Both the position numbers and the translations under genes were made by a program. This document shows, one piece after another, positions 1-7,129 of a stretch of DNA of 16,436 nt. The notes beneath the pieces are model-generated. The model made no database searches and was not told the origin of the DNA. It was given only the letters and a program-made list of their open reading frames with translations. This DNA comes from Halobacteriales archaeon SW_5_68_122 (GTDB taxonomy: Archaea; Halobacteriota; Halobacteria; Halobacteriales; Haloarculaceae). The number at the start of each line of letters is the position of its first letter. Position 1 is the first letter of the stretch. The stretch lies in NCBI GenBank assembly GCA_003022815.1, contig PXSL01000076.1, forward strand, positions 1 through 16,436, given 5' to 3'.

Positions 1-1
1 C

Positions 2-352
2 CGCGGCGTCGAGGTCAGCATCGACGCGCTGGGCGTCGCCGAAACCTGCCGCAACTCCGTGAACTCCCTCTGTAAGGGCGGCCAGAACCTCCAGATCGGT
101 CTCACCACGAGCGAGGAGGAAGGCGAGGTGTCGCTGCCCGTTGACACCATCGTCATGGACGAACGGGAGTTCGTCGGCTCGTTCGGCATGCCGCCCCACG
201 AGTACGAGGAAATCTTCTCGATGATGGAGCAGGACAAAATCGACCCCGGCCGAATCGTCTCTGAGACCGTCTCCCTGGACGAGGTGCCCGACGTCATCGC
301 CTCGATGGACGACTACGACACCGTCGGCATCCCCGTCTGCGACGAGTTCTAA
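2..352 (+). CDS. Zinc-dependent alcohol dehydrogenase, C-terminal part (5' end outside window)
   Basis: The reading frame is open from base 2 to the TAA at 350-352 and gives the last 116 residues of a medium-chain (MDR) dehydrogenase/reductase. The segment ETCRNSVNSLCKGGQNLQIG followed by LT matches the end of the Rossmann domain of zinc-type alcohol dehydrogenases (family pattern: loss of cofactor-strand, then a KGG-x-hydrophobic-GL strand). The C-terminal part (SFGMPPHEYEEIFSMM, then DPGRIVSETVSLDEVPDVI) fits the family's return to the catalytic domain. The zinc-ligand region and the GxGxxG nucleotide motif would lie upstream of the window, so metal binding and substrate cannot be judged. 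Family members oxidise alcohols or reduce aldehydes with NAD(P). An internal ATG at 59 is not the start, because homologous sequence runs through it. Confidence 0.85.
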   Translation, partial: RGVEVSIDALGVAETCRNSVNSLCKGGQNLQIGLTTSEEEGEVSLPVDTIVMDEREFVGSFGMPPHEYEEIFSMMEQDKIDPGRIVSETVSLDEVPDVIASMDDYDTVGIPVCDEF

Positions 353-710
353 TCACTCTTTACACGGCGCGCCTGCGGCTTCTGCGAGCAGGCCGTCGGC
401 CCGCTCGCACGGTCCGAGGAACCTCCGGTCCCTCGCTACCCGGCAAAAAATCCATGCGAATCGCCGAAGGCGCCTCTCGAACCACTTCGATGAAAAATAG
501 CGCTTCCCTTTGGCCGCGGCCCTCCGGGCCGCGTAGTCGGTCATCGTCCTCAGAACCGCTTTGTGCTTCTGATGGGCTTGGAAATCGCCTTCGGCGATTT
601 CAGACCGCTACCAGACTCGGCCCTCCAGGCCTCATCCGGCGAACCGCTCGCTCCCTGCGGTCGCTCGCGGAGCCCGGCTTTCCTTGGACAGCCCTGCGCC
701 ACCTCTCCGG
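353..710. repeat. Gene-free hairpin-rich intergenic repeat region (copy 1)
   Basis: About 360 bp between the dehydrogenase and the Nudix gene hold no credible gene. The reading frames here have no family resemblance and translate repeats. Several perfect inverted repeats with 3-nt loops are visible: gcggccc/gggccgc at 516-522/526-532 (loop tcc) and gaaatcgcc/ggcgatttc at 581-589/593-601 (loop ttc). Looser pairs are gcctgc/gcaggc near 370-392 and cagaa/ttctg at 551-571. The strings acccggcaaaaa (438-449) and tcgatgaaaaa (487-497) recur in the same order and orientation at 9073-9084 and 9087-9097, so this is one copy of a dispersed intergenic element. In copy 1 the two strings are 35 bp further apart than in copy 2. 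Both stop codons (352 and 711) face this region. Confidence 0.6.
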
Positions 711-1160
711 TCACCGGTCCAGCGAATCCAGCACCTTGGGCACGTAGAACGTCGTCTCCGGGTCCCGGAGGCGCTCGACCGGCATCCATCGGGCGACGTG
801 CTCGGTGTTGAACTCCGGTTCGACGAAGGTGAACGACTCGCGGTCGTAGGGCCAGTCCTCGACGACCGCTCCCTGGTAGACCCGCCACACTTCGTGGCCC
901 GTCTCCCCGTCGTAAGTGAACACGCGCTCAAGCGTGTCGACAAACGTAGGATCCGCGAACTCGACCCCCAATTCCTCGTCGAACTCCCGCACGACGGCGT
1001 CCCGGCTGTGCTCGCCGAACTCGACCCCGCCGCCGAGCAGCCGGTAGAACGTCTCGCCGGTGCTCGGCAGTTCGTCCTCTTGGACGAGGAGTTCGTCGCC
1101 ACGGAGGGCCGCTCCCAGCGCGACGACGCGTATCTCCGAGGGCATACGGGTGTTTCTCAT
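711..1160 (-). CDS. Nudix hydrolase
   Basis: The product is a 149-residue protein with a complete Nudix box at residues 44-66: G44-x5-E50-x7-R58-E59-F-x-E62-E63-L-G65-V. This matches the GX5EX7REUXEEXGU consensus that binds the divalent metal and catalyses hydrolysis of nucleoside diphosphate-linked substrates. The length is normal for a single-domain Nudix protein. The C-terminal part (SFTFVEPEFNTEHVARWMPV) resembles the family's usual strand with an E-H-x-x-x-W-x-P ending. The substrate cannot be told from sequence. The start at 1160 is favoured because an AT-rich stretch (aaaacctatg on the minus strand, around 1180-1189) lies about 24 nt upstream. Met6 (1145) is the alternative start and fits the conserved core equally well. 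The gene stands alone, with no operon partner. Confidence 0.85.
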   Translation of the reverse strand: MRNTRMPSEIRVVALGAALRGDELLVQEDELPSTGETFYRLLGGGVEFGEHSRDAVVREFDEELGVEFADPTFVDTLERVFTYDGETGHEVWRVYQGAVVEDWPYDRESFTFVEPEFNTEHVARWMPVERLRDPETTFYVPKVLDSLDR

Positions 1161-1326
1161 CGATAGGTCTCCCAGACATAGGTTTTCCGTTCATATGTCC
1201 GCGATCGCACGCTGTCCGATGCTCGCCGACGCCACCCCCAGGAGTTCTCGGCCGGGAAACCTCGTCCCGCTACGTTTCGTTCGGACGGCTAACGCGTCCG
1301 CCCCGGCCCGCTCTCGAACCATTCCA

Positions 1327-1333
1327 TTTTATT
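1327..1333 (+). promoter_or_regulatory. TATA box of the small membrane protein gene
   Basis: ttttatt is centred about 26 nt upstream of the ATG at 1356. This is the distance expected of an archaeal TATA box when transcription begins at or next to the start codon. Confidence 0.5.
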
Positions 1334-1355
1334 CCCCGGCGGAGAACGGCGAGTC

Positions 1356-1565
1356 ATGGATACGGAAATCATCACCGAGTCGCTGGGGGAGTCTGGTCTC
1401 GTCGGCGTGGCGACGGTCGTCGTCGGCATCCTCATCCTTGCAAGGGAGAACCGCCGAGCGGCTGTCGGCGCCATCGCCGTCGTCGTCGGCTACGCCCTCG
1501 TCGGTCACGGCCTTATGGAATCGTTCCTCAGGTCGATGGGCATGGAGTACGAGGATCTGTTCTAG
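1356..1565 (+). CDS. Small two-helix membrane protein of unknown function
   Basis: The product is a 69-residue protein with two predicted transmembrane helices, about residues 15-30 (GLVGVATVVVGILIL) and 36-55 (AVGAIAVVVGYALVGHGLME), joined by a short basic turn (ARENRRA). That pattern puts the loop in the cytoplasm. The tail is MGMEYEDLF. It resembles the many short haloarchaeal two-helix proteins annotated only as DUF or hypothetical, and no function is assigned. A TATA-like ttttatt at 1327-1333 lies 26 nt before the ATG, supporting this start and a leaderless or very short-leader transcript. Its TAG stop overlaps the stop of the converging gene in a shared CTAG. Confidence 0.75.
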   Translation: MDTEIITESLGESGLVGVATVVVGILILARENRRAAVGAIAVVVGYALVGHGLMESFLRSMGMEYEDLF

Positions 1566-1798
1566 TCGCGCTGCCAGATGTAGACGGCGAGCGCGGCCAG
1601 CCCGCCGAAGAATGTTACTGCCGTCAGCCCCGCGACGACGACCGCCCATAGCGCCGCATTGTCGTTGCCGCGGTTCGTCGCATCGTTATAGACGAAGTAC
1701 CCCAGCGCGAGCGGAATGAGGAGCCCAATGATGAGCCCGATAAGGAGGATTATCAGCAGTTCCGGGCCGCCGGGGACGCCGAACTGGAGAGGCAGCAT
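1562..1798 (-). CDS. Small membrane protein, PLDc_N-like, unknown function
   Basis: The product has 78 residues. Two hydrophobic helices are evident at about residues 13-37 (ELLIILLIGLIIGLLIPLAL and on) and 50-75 (LWAVVVAGLTAVTFFGGLAA and on), separated by a polar stretch YNDATNRGNDNA and ending YIWQRD. The layout (helix, short polar loop, aromatic start of a second helix, basic end) recalls the short membrane proteins that carry a PLD-nuclease N-terminal-like domain. That resemblance is weak and the function is unknown. The start is the first ATG that excludes the upstream proline-rich shadow frame. A T-rich sequence (gcgtttttgc on the minus strand, 1821-1830) lies about 27 nt upstream. The CTA at 1562-1564 gives the TAG stop. 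Confidence 0.7.
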   Translation of the reverse strand: MLPLQFGVPGGPELLIILLIGLIIGLLIPLALGYFVYNDATNRGNDNAALWAVVVAGLTAVTFFGGLAALAVYIWQRD

Positions 1799-1842
1799 GG
1801 TTGGGTTCACTCCGGCCGGGAGCAAAAACGCTCCGGAGACGT

Positions 1843-3767
1843 TCAGCCGCCGTCGGAGTCTCGCGCCCGGTGCTCGCTGATGAGGCGGTCCAGTTCCTCG
1901 GCCTTCCGCTCGCGGCGGCGCTCTTCGGCCCGCTGCTCCCAGTCGTCGATGACCGCCTCGACGTCGCTCTCCTTGGTGACCGCGAGTTCGTCTATCTCCC
2001 GGATAGTCGCCTCCTCTGCCGGGCCGACCGGCACCTCGTTCTCGAACAGTAGCCGGTCGGCCTGCTCGGAGAGACCGCCCTCCCGAAGGACGACACGCGG
2101 CTCCATGTCGGCGAGCAGGCGGGCCGTCGAGCGGCCCGCGCCGCTGGCGTCCCGCAGATAGACCACGTCGCCGGCCGCGATGCCGTAGGCCTTGTCGGCG
2201 GCCTCGATGGCGTCGGTCGTGAACTGCTCGACGGGCTTGACCGGCACGAGGTCCTGCTTTTCGGCGGCCACGTCGGCGAAGTTCGAGTGGTCCAGCTTCC
2301 ACAGTTCCTTGAGCCGCTCGAGCTTGGCGTCCAGCTCCTCGTTTTCGGACTCGGCATCCGACAGTTCGCGTTTCAGCCGCTCGTTCTCCCGCTCGAGGCG
2401 GGTCACCTCGCGGCGCTCGCGGGCCTCCTTGCGCTCCTGGCGGCGCGCCTCCGACAGTTCCGATTCGAGTTCCTCGACCCGCTTGTCCTTCCGCTCGATG
2501 GTGTCCTCGAGGTCCTCGATATGGCCCTCCAGCCGCTCGATGCGGGCCTCCAGCCGCTTTATTTTCTTTTCCTCGGCGGTCAGCTCCCGCGGGTCGTGCT
2601 CGGTCGACTCCTGCTCCGATTCGTCCTCGTCGGTCAACTCCTCGACGACGGCTTCGACGCTCGTCTCACCCGAAAGTACGCGGGCGATGACCTCGCCGCG
2701 CTCCAGTTCCGCCGGTGTCTTGGCGGCGATCCGCTCGAACTGCGCCTCGTAGTCGTCGAAGGCGAAAAGCGCCGCCGCTAGCGCGTCCCGCTCGTGGTCG
2801 TTGTCGTAGGCCTCGTTGCGGGTGCGGTGGAGCTTCTCGTCGACCGGCAGGTCCCGCTCGGGCGCCCAGCCGCCGGCGTCGAAGCTCCGGCGGATCTTCT
2901 CGACGGTTTCCGGCATCGGCTCGACGTCGGCCGCCACCAGCATCGGCCGGCCGTGCTCGATTATCCACTCGATGACCTCGGCGGTGTCGGCCGTCCGGGT
3001 CGACCACACGTCCAGCGTCGAGCCGTCGAGGTCCAAGAGCGCGACCGCGGTCGTCGTCCCGGGGTCGATGCCGACGACGACGTGGTCCCGTCGCGTGGCG
3101 AGCGGGCGGTACTCGATGCCGTCGCGGCGCTCCCGCTCGATTTCTACCCGGACGTCGCCGGAGCGCCGCTCGGAGACTGGGAGCTCGGCAGGCGTGGCCT
3201 CCACCTCGAACAGCGCCTGCGAGAAGCCGCCGTACTTCTCGATGACGTCCCGCTCGAACTCGAGACCGGCGGCCTCCAGTTCCGATTCGACCTCGCGGGC
3301 GGCCCGTTTGACGGAGCCGTGGATGCGCCGGGTGAAACGGTCCTCGCTCCAGCCGCCACCGCCGCCAGTCGAGCGGCCGCGGGCCACCTTTAATTCCGTC
3401 GTGTCGGTGAACGCCGACACCTCGTAGCCGACGTTGCGCGCGGCGAGGCGAGCGGCGGCCTCGGCCTCCTCCATCGCCGGCTTCCCGTAGGGCACCCCGT
3501 GGCGGGCGGCGACCCGCGAGAGCGGTTCGGGCTGCTTGTCGCCCGTCACCTGCACGAGCTTCGTCCCGCTCGGCAGTTCCCGCAGGAAGGCAATGAGTGC
3601 GCCCTTGTCCTCGGCGGGCGGAGCTTCCGCCGGCTGACCACGTCGCGCTCGATACCCTCGCCGTCGGTGGTGACGACGGCGTAGGAGGGCGCGTCCCCCC
3701 GGACGTCGCCGCTCTGGACGTCCACCCCGAAGATGAGCGAGTCGAGCGCACTCGTGCGGGTGCTCAC
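1843..3767 (-). pseudogene. DUF460 family protein (RuvC/RNase H-like plus coiled coil), internal deletion and frameshift
   Basis: The N-terminal piece (from GTG 3767: STRTSALDSLIFGVDVQSGD, ending VVSRRKLR) and the main piece (AEDKGALIAFLRELPSGTKL, then VQVTGDKQPEPLSR to the TGA at 1843) are both recognisable haloarchaeal DUF460 sequence but lie in different frames. They join at about 3612-3625. Roughly 20 codons that the family has between them are missing, and the total length is 3n+2. In the main frame (counting from the codon at 3555) a GIDPGT motif at 162-167, an Asp in LVAADVEP near 210 and HERDALAAALFAF near 254-266 look like an RNase H/RuvC-fold active site. A Glu/Arg-rich coiled coil spans about 325-420, then a conserved C-terminal domain. 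The biochemical role of DUF460 proteins is not established. A downstream GTG (3555) could in principle start a 570-residue product. Such a product would lack the first domain. Confidence 0.82.
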
Positions 3768-3790
3768 GGCCACGGGTAGGGGTGGGTCGA

Positions 3791-3797
3791 GTATAAG
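3791..3797 (-). promoter_or_regulatory. TATA box of the DUF460 gene
   Basis: The minus strand reads cttatac, centred 27 nt before the GTG at 3767. This decides for that GTG over the one at 3773 and suggests a leaderless transcript. Confidence 0.55.
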
Positions 3798-3964
3798 CTC
3801 CGCGCCGAAAGGGCGATAATGTTTAGACAAGGGATTGAGGAATCAGGAAAGCCCTCGCGGCGCTCGCCCTTTCAGTCCGCCAGGACCCGGCCGGTCAGCC
3901 GGCAGAAACGGACCCACCAGGCGGCCCGTATCTGAACACCGCCGGAAGCACCGTTGCGGCCACC

Positions 3965-3988
3965 GCCGTTCCGGGAACGGCTTTTTTG
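3965..3988 (+). terminator. Hairpin followed by six T, or T-rich promoter element, ahead of the MaoC gene
   Basis: gccgttcc (3965-3972) and ggaacggc (3974-3981) form a perfect 8-bp inverted repeat with a single central G, followed at once by six T (3982-3987). The shape is that of an intrinsic terminator on the plus strand, but no plus-strand gene lies upstream within the window. The T tract is also 26-31 nt before the MaoC start codon, the position of an archaeal TATA box. Either reading is possible. The promoter/operator reading fits the gene context better. Confidence 0.35.
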
Positions 3989-4012
3989 TCTCCCCGTGAC
4001 GACCTCCGGCCG

Positions 4013-4412
4013 ATGGCACGATACTTCGAGGACCTCGAGGCGGGCGACGTGTACGAGCCCGACGGTCGCTACGAGTTCGACGCGGCGAACATCAAGGAAT
4101 TCGCCGAGCAGTACGACCCTCAACCGTTCCACCTCGACGAGACGGCCGCCGAGGAGTCCGTCTTCGGCGGGCTGGCGGCGTCCGGCTGGCATACCGCCGC
4201 GGCGTGCATGCGGCTGCTGGTCGACGGCTTTCTGGACCCCGAGACGTCGATGGGCGCGAGCGGCGTCGAGGAGCTACGGTGGATCGAGCCGGTAGAGCCG
4301 CCCGGAGATGGGCCACGTCCGCATGATGCTGACCGGCTACGACCAGGACGACGACCCGGTCATCGAGTGGACCTCGACGGGCATGTACCGCCGGCGGAAC
4401 CCCGGGGGGTAG
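4013..4412 (+). pseudogene. MaoC-like hydratase (hotdog fold), internal deletion and frameshift
   Basis: The frame from ATG 4013 gives MARYFEDLEAGDVYEPDGRY and continues through EFAEQYDPQPFHLDETAAEE and FGGLAASGWHTAAACMRLLV to ELRWIEPVEP. This is the N-terminal two thirds of a MaoC-like dehydratase, with D35 and H40 in the family's D-x-x-P-x-H-x-D hydratase motif. The family then continues with a strand of the GDTL type. Here the reading passes instead, in another frame, to PEMGHVRMMLTGYDQDDDPV and ends at TAG 4410-4412. The join lies at about 4298-4306. Some 20 codons are missing and the length is 3n+1. Intact relatives hydrate enoyl-CoA-type substrates as homodimers. Without the missing strand the hotdog fold could not close. 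Confidence 0.8.
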
Positions 4413-4454
4413 TCGCCGGCGAACTGCGGCATCGAGCGGTCGCTGGCGCGCGCG

Positions 4455-5114
4455 CTACTCGATGGCCGCCCGGTATTGCGCGATGGCGTCGTCCTCGGCG
4501 GCGCCGTCGAAGGCCACCGACCCGTCGACCAACACCGTCACCCGGTCGAAGGCCGGGCCGAACGCCCCGACGTTGTGCGTCGAGACCACGACACAGCGGT
4601 CCTCGCCCGGATACGCCGACAGGAAGGAGATGATGCGCCGCCGGGAGTGGTCGTCGACGTCCGTCAGCGGCTCGTCCAGAAGCAGGAACGTCGGCCGTTT
4701 GACCATCGCCAGCGCGAGGTCGAGCTTGGTTCGGAAGCCGCCGGAGAGGTCGTCGGCCTTCCGGTGAGCGGCGGGGTCGAGCCGCAGCTCCTCCAGTAGC
4801 GTCTCCGTCCAGTCGGCCGGCGGCGGGTCGGCGGCGAACGACCGGAACACCGAGAGGTTCTCCCGGACGGTCAGGTCCGGGTAGAACCGCGGCACCTGGA
4901 AGCCGACGCCGACGGGGACCGACGGCCGCCGGACCCGGCCGTCGGTCGGCCGGGCCAGCCCCGACAGCAGGTGAAACAGCGTCGTCTTCCCGGACCCGTT
5001 CGGGCCGACGAGGCCGTGGAACGTGCCGACCTCAACGTCAGCGGACACCTCCGACAGCGCCGTCACCCCGTCGTAGCGCTTGGTGACGCCCTCGACGATG
5101 AAGCCGTCACTCAT
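4455..5114 (-). CDS. ABC transporter ATP-binding protein
   Basis: The product has 219 residues and all nucleotide-binding motifs are in order: Walker A GPNGSGKT (37-44), Q-loop Gln73 (GFQVPRFYPDLTVREN), signature LSGGFRTK (123-130), Walker B FLLLDEP (143-149) and H-loop His180 (STHN). It would energise the permease encoded just upstream. The start chosen is the ATG at 5114 (MSDGFIVEGV), whose first 8 bases (ATGAGTGA) contain the permease stop codon, so translation is probably coupled. A longer in-frame start at 5147 would extend into the permease and adds no family-like sequence. It is the last gene of the lipoprotein-permease-ATPase operon, and its stop is 42 bp from the converging MaoC gene. 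Confidence 0.88.
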   Translation of the reverse strand: MSDGFIVEGVTKRYDGVTALSEVSADVEVGTFHGLVGPNGSGKTTLFHLLSGLARPTDGRVRRPSVPVGVGFQVPRFYPDLTVRENLSVFRSFAADPPPADWTETLLEELRLDPAAHRKADDLSGGFRTKLDLALAMVKRPTFLLLDEPLTDVDDHSRRRIISFLSAYPGEDRCVVVSTHNVGAFGPAFDRVTVLVDGSVAFDGAAEDDAIAQYRAAIE

Positions 5115-6183
5115 GGACACCACCCCGCTCGTAGTACCGGATGGCAACGCCGAGCAGCAGTACCGCGGCGCCGGACGACGCCGCCATCCACAACAGGTAC
5201 TCCGAGTAGAACGACAGCGACCCGCCCCGGAGCATTGTCCCCCGCAGCGTCACCAGCGAGTAGTGGGTCGGCAACGACCGGGAGATGGTCTTCCGAACCG
5301 CCGAGTAGAAGCCGACGGGGTACACGAGCCCCGACAGCGTGAGCACCCCCACTGCCAGCCCGAGGTTGACGAACACCGCCGCCTGCCGGAGTCGCATGAA
5401 GAACAGCACCGCGAGGCCGGCGGCCGCCATGTAGAGAAAGGACAGTCCCAGGACGGCCAGCGTCTCGACGCCGAGGGCGTCGAAGCCGTACCCGTAGTAG
5501 CGGGCCGCCGCCGACGCCGTCGCCGCCGGCACGACCACCAGGACGCCGTAGAACAGTAGCTTGCTGGCAACAACCAGCTCCAGCCGGGTCTCAGTGCGGA
5601 GCCGGTCCATCACGCGGCGCTCCTCCCGGACCTGGTAGGGTAGATATACCAGCGCGTAGAGCACGACCAGCGCAAACAGCGCCGACGGGAGCATGAACTC
5701 CGAGAGCGTGCGCTCGGTGCCGACGCTCTCCTGCTGGAAGGTGACGTCGGCGGGGGCGACGGTGTCGAGGCCGGCCTCTAGCTGTTCGAAGGCCAGCGAG
5801 GCGGGGTCCGAAAGCGGCGCGTTGGCACGGTCGGTGACGACGGTCACCGTCACCTCGGCGTTCTCGTCGCCGAGGTCCGGCGGGACGACGAACACGAGGT
5901 ACACCTCCTCACGCTGCATGGCGTCAACGGCCGACTCCCGGTCGTCGTAGGCGACGGGTTCCGAAAAGAAGCTGACGGTGCCGCGGACCAGTTGTACGTC
6001 GGTCTCGGCCGTCGCGTCGTCGGCTGGCGTGACCGCCACCGGGATGTCTTGGGGGATGGTCTGCTGGTAGACCGAGGTGCCGGCCGCAAGTGCCGCCGGC
6101 ACGACCACGAGCAGGACGACAAACAGCCCCAGGTTCCGCCGGAGCGTGATGGCCTCCTTCCGGAGGAGCGCGAGCGGGTCCAC
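5107..6183 (-). CDS. ABC-2 type transporter permease
   Basis: The product is a 358-residue membrane protein. An N-terminal cytoplasmic segment (MDPLALLRKEAITLRRNLGL) is followed by a first helix (about 18-36). A large extracytoplasmic domain (about 40-162) is rich in Asp/Glu/Val/Thr, and then about five hydrophobic segments follow (roughly 163-183, 205-229, 240-264, 268-292, 328-348). One helix, a large external domain and then five helices is the ABC-2 permease layout of exporters such as the NatB/YhfE-like group. The start is a GTG at 6183, two bases after the TAG of the upstream lipoprotein gene, and the end overlaps the ATPase start by 8 bp. These spacings support one operon. The substrate is unknown. 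Confidence 0.82.
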   Translation of the reverse strand: MDPLALLRKEAITLRRNLGLFVVLLVVVPAALAAGTSVYQQTIPQDIPVAVTPADDATAETDVQLVRGTVSFFSEPVAYDDRESAVDAMQREEVYLVFVVPPDLGDENAEVTVTVVTDRANAPLSDPASLAFEQLEAGLDTVAPADVTFQQESVGTERTLSEFMLPSALFALVVLYALVYLPYQVREERRVMDRLRTETRLELVVASKLLFYGVLVVVPAATASAAARYYGYGFDALGVETLAVLGLSFLYMAAAGLAVLFFMRLRQAAVFVNLGLAVGVLTLSGLVYPVGFYSAVRKTISRSLPTHYSLVTLRGTMLRGGSLSFYSEYLLWMAASSGAAVLLLGVAIRYYERGGVHE

Positions 6184-6184
6184 G

Positions 6185-7091
6185 CTACAGCCACGCGGCG
6201 AGGATCGCCGCGCCCTCGACGTCGCTGCGGTAGCTGATGGTGACGACCGACTCCGCCCGTTCGACGTCGATTTTCTGCAGTTCCCCGGCGACGGCCTCGT
6301 CGTCGATGTCGTTCTGCAGGAACGAGGCCACCGTCAGGGTGAACTCGTACATCTCGCGGGCGTCGTCAGCGTTCTCGGCCCGGAGGACGGCGTCGATCGC
6401 GACGTCGGGCCCGGCGGCGGTGTAGGCGACGGTGCCCGTCGCCGCCTTCTCGTAAGTGTCCAGCGAGACGATACTGGGGACCCGCTCGCTGTCGTCGGAC
6501 GGCAGGTACGCCCGCGGGTCGTCGGTGGCGGCGGTGACGTAGGTGGTCCCCTCGGCGTCGTCGGCGGCCGCGTCCTCGAAGGCGTCGATCAGCGGCCCCG
6601 AGGCGGAGTTCCGGTCGGCGTGGACCGTCTCGATTGCCGCCTCGACGGCGCCGACGCTACCGATGGCGTACCGTCCCTCCGCGACGACACCGAGGTAGTC
6701 GGCCTCGTCGCCGTTGTCGCCCGGCTCGTAGACGGTGCCGCCCTCGTGGTCCCTCGCTTCGTACTCGAGGCCGGTCGCCGCCTCCATCGACTCGACGACG
6801 GTCGACTCGGTCCAGTCGGCCTCGACGACGTAGGCGGCGAAGTCCCCCCGCGGCTCGGCTGCCGGCCCGGCCGCCGCCGTAGGCCTCGAGCAGTCGGTCG
6901 GTGCCCTCGTGGTCGAACAGTGCCATATTGGCGCCGACGAGCACGCCCGTGTTGGAGGGCGCCTGCGAGCGGGGTTTTCCGGGGTCGACCGGTTCCGCCT
7001 CCTCGTCGTTACAGCCAGCGAGCCCCGAGAGCAGGGTTACCGCTCCGGCCGCCAGCAGTCGCCGTCGGCCGACCGGGTGGGTCCGGTCCAT
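6185..7091 (-). pseudogene. Tat-exported lipoprotein of unknown function, internal deletion and frameshift
   Basis: The N-terminal frame (from ATG 7091) has a twin-arginine signal, GRRRLLAAGAV at residues 8-18, and a lipobox GLAGC with the acceptor Cys27, then a conserved-looking segment ending DRLLEAYGGG. A second frame takes over at about 6870-6885 with AAEPRGDFAAYVVEADWTES and runs through YLGVVAEGRYAIGSVGAVEA to the TAG at 6185-6187. The length is 3n+1, so the break is out of frame. A block of unknown size is probably lost at the join. The order lipoprotein, permease, ATPase with 2-bp and -8-bp spacings makes this the leader of an ABC operon, perhaps as an external partner of the permease. 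Function is otherwise unknown. Confidence 0.72.
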
Positions 7092-7116
7092 CGCCGGACA
7101 CCACGGCAGGTCCGGT

Positions 7117-7124
7117 CAAAAGCT
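7117..7124 (-). promoter_or_regulatory. Probable promoter of the lipoprotein-ABC operon
   Basis: The minus strand reads gaaagcttttgacc across about 7113-7126, centred 27-29 nt before the ATG at 7091. The string ttttgacc also occurs about 24 nt before argS (around 14080), so it may be a variant promoter element. Confidence 0.35.
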
Positions 7125-7129
7125 TTCGG

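Noticed and set aside
353..544. A 63-codon minus-strand frame (YFSSKWFERRLRRF type)
   Set aside because: It is a translation of the hairpin/repeat DNA, has basic composition unlike the acidic neighbours, and shows no promoter or family resemblance.
1161..1355. Possible RNA gene between the Nudix gene and the small membrane protein
   Set aside because: No tRNA T-loop signature, cloverleaf or other recognisable RNA fold was found by eye; apart from the promoter at 1327 nothing is seen.
3872..3940. Minus-strand segment reading QIRAAWWVRFCRLTGRVLAD followed by a stop
   Set aside because: It looks protein-like at its end but has no in-frame start or upstream homology. It could be the tail of a lost gene, but there is too little to call.
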